Positions 6,141-7,208 of a stretch of 7,208 nt of DNA are shown piece after piece. The notes under the pieces were generated by a model that was given only the letters and a program-made list of their open reading frames with translations, did not search any database and was not told where the DNA came from. Source of the DNA: an uncultured Rothia sp. (GTDB lineage Bacteria; Actinomycetota; Actinomycetes; Actinomycetales; Micrococcaceae); the NCBI RefSeq assembly GCF_937976295.1, contig NZ_CALJRY010000035.1, positions 1-7,208 on the forward strand. The letters are read 5' to 3'. How positions within the stretch are numbered: the stretch's first letter is position 1; each line of letters begins with the position of its first letter. Both the position numbers and the translations under genes were made by a program.

Positions 6141-6736
6141 TGAGCAGCACTCCCGCGAGCTCCTCTCCTGCGTCGGCACAGCGTTCGGCGTCGGCTGGTG
6201 CATCCCAGTCTTCGGGTGCGGCTAAGGCTGGCGCGCGTCGCCCGGCTCAGTCGCGTTCGGGCCAGGCTCGTCCTGGCGGTACCGCTAAGCGTCCTGCCGG
6301 CAAGCGCCCTGTAAACGCTAAGCGTCCGACCGGTTCGCGCCGTCAGCTGGTGCGTCCGGCACCGCGTTCGAAGATTCGTCGCGCGCGTCTGGTGGTTCAG
6401 AAGGTTGATACTTGGTCGGTAGCTAAGCTGATCTTCCTGCTGTCTATTGCTCTGGGCATTGTGACTGTGGTGGCTTCGGTGATTCTGTGGCTGTTCCTGC
6501 AGGCTTCTGGCGCGTTTACCGGTATGAATCAGCTAATTAGCTCTTTGGGTACCGGTTCGACCACTGTGGATATTTCGCAGATGATTTCGCTGGGTCAGGT
6601 TGCTTTGGTGACTACTATTTTTGCTGTGGTCAACACTGTGGTCTTCACTCTGCTGGGTATGATTGGTGCGATTCTGTACAACCTGGCTGCGAAGCTGGTT
6701 GGTGGCGTGACCTTGACTCTGAGCGATGAGTCCTAG
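6140..6736 (+). CDS. DUF3566 membrane protein (conserved downstream of gyrA in Actinobacteria)
   Basis: The product has 198 residues. Residues 1-80 are a disordered, strongly basic stretch rich in Ala, Ser, Pro, Arg and Lys, with repeated KRP units (about 50-63). The DUF3566 domain begins at about residue 81: RRARLVVQKVDTWSVAKL leads into a first membrane helix (about 96-120). A 30-residue polar loop (GMNQLISSLGTGSTTVDISQ) follows, then a second helix (about 153-180) and a short tail VTLTLSDES. The likely topology has both ends in the cytoplasm, and the basic N-terminus could touch nucleic acid or membrane phospholipid; that is inference. The family is found almost always directly after gyrA in Actinobacteria and its function is unknown. 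It overlaps the gyrA stop by one base, so it is made with gyrase. Family call rests on context, two-helix layout and the pre-helix motif. Confidence 0.88.
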   Translation: MSSTPASSSPASAQRSASAGASQSSGAAKAGARRPAQSRSGQARPGGTAKRPAGKRPVNAKRPTGSRRQLVRPAPRSKIRRARLVVQKVDTWSVAKLIFLLSIALGIVTVVASVILWLFLQASGAFTGMNQLISSLGTGSTTVDISQMISLGQVALVTTIFAVVNTVVFTLLGMIGAILYNLAAKLVGGVTLTLSDES

Positions 6737-6760
6737 TTTGTAGCTTTTGAGCTTTGTGTG

Positions 6761-6803
6761 CGGGCGGTGCTGTCTCTGGTGGAGGCGGTGCCGCCCGTTC
6801 TGT
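6761..6803 (+). terminator. Long GC-rich stem-loop, likely terminator of the gyrase operon
   Basis: CGGGCGG (6761-6767) pairs with CCGCCCG (6791-6797). The stem continues inward through about nine more pairs, including several G-U, to a small loop near 6777-6781. TTCTGT follows; the T-run is poor. The position 25 nt after the DUF3566 stop supports an operon terminator, perhaps of the U-poor kind common in high-GC bacteria. Because of the G-U pairs the hairpin is stable only in the + strand RNA. Confidence 0.6.
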
Positions 6804-6871
6804 ATGCCCGGCTCTGTGTACCTGGGGAGGAAAGTAGTAATAAAGTGTGATGTAGAACATACTTTTTCGAT

Positions 6872-6900
6872 TTGGTGTTACCTTCAAACACCTGTATAGT
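6872..6900 (+). promoter_or_regulatory. Promoter of the tRNA-Ile unit
   Basis: TTGGTG (6872-6877) and TATAGT (6895-6900) are separated by exactly 17 bp. Initiation near 6907 would give a precursor leader of about 30 nt before the tRNA. The spacer contains a dyad, GGTGTT (6874-6879) and AACACC (6887-6892), overlapping the -35, which may be an operator. The region 6804-6870 just upstream is AT-rich, as often seen at stable-RNA promoters. Confidence 0.65.
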
Positions 6901-6910
6901 TATATCTCGT

Positions 6911-6932
6911 TCTACGGAAGAAATTCCGCAGA
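6911..6932 (+). other. GAAA-tetraloop hairpin in the tRNA-Ile precursor leader
   Basis: CGGAA (6915-6919) pairs with TTCCG (6924-6928) around a GAAA loop. After one A-C mismatch the stem extends with TCT (6911-6913) and AGA (6930-6932). It ends 4 nt before the first tRNA base, so it would sit directly beside the RNase P cut site and probably influences 5' maturation. Confidence 0.6.
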
Positions 6933-6936
6933 AGGA

Positions 6937-7010
6937 GGGCGTATAGCTCAGACGGTTAGAGCGCTTCGCTGATAACGAAGAGGTCCCAAGTTCGATTCTT
7001 GGTACGCCCA
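6937..7010 (+). tRNA. tRNA-Ile (anticodon GAT)
   Basis: A complete 74-nt cloverleaf. The acceptor stem GGGCGTA pairs with TACGCCC, with discriminator A7010. The D stem is GCTC/GAGC. The anticodon stem CTTCG/CGAAG holds loop CTGATAA with anticodon GAT at 6971-6973. The T arm is CCAAG-TTCGATT-CTTGG. The 3' CCA is not encoded and must be added by CCA-adding enzyme. It reads AUC and AUU codons. Confidence 0.98.
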
Positions 7011-7032
7011 CTCCACACTTTGAAAGGCAATA

Positions 7033-7134
7033 ATGAAGAAATTATTGATTCTTACTGTTCTTTCGTGTGTCACTGTGATGGTCTTGAAAAAGTATCAGAA
7101 CAATGAAGTCGTAAAGGCTTGGAAAAATAACTAA
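7033..7134 (+). CDS. DLW-39-like small membrane peptide (33 aa) between two tRNA genes
   Basis: ATG 7033 to TAA 7132-7134 encodes 33 residues, with a GAAAGG ribosome site (7022-7027) 5 nt upstream. The product starts MKK, has one hydrophobic helix (about residues 4-18, LLILTVLSCVTVMVL) and a charged tail KKYQNNEVVKAWKNN. This fits the DLW-39 family, tiny proteins encoded at this same place between tRNA-Ile and tRNA-Ala in Micrococcales. The C-terminal DLW motif that names the family is not exact here: the tail has AW in its place. Function is unknown; a single-pass membrane peptide with its C-terminus in the cytoplasm or outside is possible. The gene has 33 G/C in 102 bases, far below its neighbours, and uses a TTA leucine codon. 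Identification rests on position, size and layout. Confidence 0.72.
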   Translation: MKKLLILTVLSCVTVMVLKKYQNNEVVKAWKNN

Positions 7135-7135
7135 A

Positions 7136-7150
7136 CAGTGGTTTCCGCTG
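7136..7150 (+). other. Short hairpin before tRNA-Ala
   Basis: CAGTGG (7136-7141) pairs with CCGCTG (7145-7150), one G-U pair, around a TTT loop. No T-run follows, so it is not an intrinsic terminator. It lies 4 nt before tRNA-Ala, the same spacing as the hairpin before tRNA-Ile, and could cap the 3' end of the small mRNA or guide RNase P. Confidence 0.45.
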
Positions 7151-7154
7151 AGAC

Positions 7155-7208
7155 GGGGGCGTGGCGCAATTGGTAGCGCATCTGCTTTGCAAGCAGAGGG
7201 TTAGGGGT
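7155..7208 (+). tRNA. tRNA-Ala (anticodon TGC), 3' end beyond window
   Basis: The acceptor 5' strand is GGGGGCG (7155-7161), then T8 and G9. The D arm is GCGC-AATTGGTA-GCGC. The anticodon stem TCTGC/GCAGA holds loop TTTGCAA with anticodon TGC at 7188-7190. The variable loop GGGTT and the start of the T arm (AGGGG, T) are present; the window ends there. Ile-GAT next to Ala-TGC outside an rRNA operon is a usual arrangement in Actinobacteria. Confidence 0.95.

Noticed and set aside
6850..6860. ATGT-AGA-ACAT dyad upstream of the tRNA-Ile promoter as an SOS or other regulator box
   Set aside because: Arms of 4 bp are expected by chance in AT-rich DNA and it does not match the GAAC-N4-GTTC LexA pattern.
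6733..7011. Open frame of 92 codons on the - strand across the tRNA-Ile
   Set aside because: Its start reads the antisense of the tRNA, a known source of false proteins (MGVPRIELGTSS type), and it crosses the promoter and terminator.
7033..7068. Lipoprotein signal (VLSC) in the 33-residue peptide
   Set aside because: Only 11 residues precede the Cys, too short for a normal lipoprotein signal, and -2/-1 residues fit poorly; a plain membrane helix is simpler.

Overview
The window is a conserved, origin-proximal block of an actinobacterial chromosome. The order is recF (3' end only), dciA, gyrB, gyrA, a DUF3566 membrane protein, tRNA-Ile(GAU), a tiny DLW-39-like protein and tRNA-Ala(UGC), all on the + strand. 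This order, the short GyrB without the gammaproteobacterial insert, the DADVDGQHI TOPRIM motif and the moderately high GC point to Actinomycetota, order Micrococcales. From memory of gene order and protein flavour, Rothia (Micrococcaceae) is the best guess. The genus is an inference that I could not check.

Bases 1-985 hold the last 98 codons of recF and all of dciA, which overlap by 8 nt and so are translated together. Inside the dciA 5' coding sequence lies an exact 16-bp parS palindrome, the loading site for the ParB chromosome-partition protein. This is the most distinctive signal in the window. Bases 986-1399 have no convincing gene. They hold a terminator-like hairpin after dciA, a cluster of mutually overlapping inverted repeats, a candidate promoter and a long gyrB leader with a strong hairpin and a possible short upstream reading frame.

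Bases 1400-6140 encode the two subunits of DNA gyrase, complete and with all catalytic residues. The residues at the usual quinolone-resistance positions are of the susceptible type. The short gyrB-gyrA gap contains a 10-bp palindrome and a 9/10 copy of it just upstream of a TATAGT element. The DUF3566 gene starts one base inside the gyrA stop codon and is followed by a long GC-rich stem-loop, a likely operon end.

Bases 6860-7208 form a tRNA unit. It has a promoter with a dyad in its spacer, a GAAA-capped hairpin in the precursor leader, tRNA-Ile, a very AT-rich 33-residue membrane peptide gene and tRNA-Ala, cut by the window end. No terminator or clear promoter separates them, so the peptide mRNA may be released by tRNA end-processing.

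The genes serve chromosome replication and upkeep: repair and restart (RecF), helicase loading (DciA), topology (gyrase) and segregation (parS). I see no phage, insertion sequence, CRISPR or defence system. The unusual material is at the level of DNA and RNA sites, not a new protein system.
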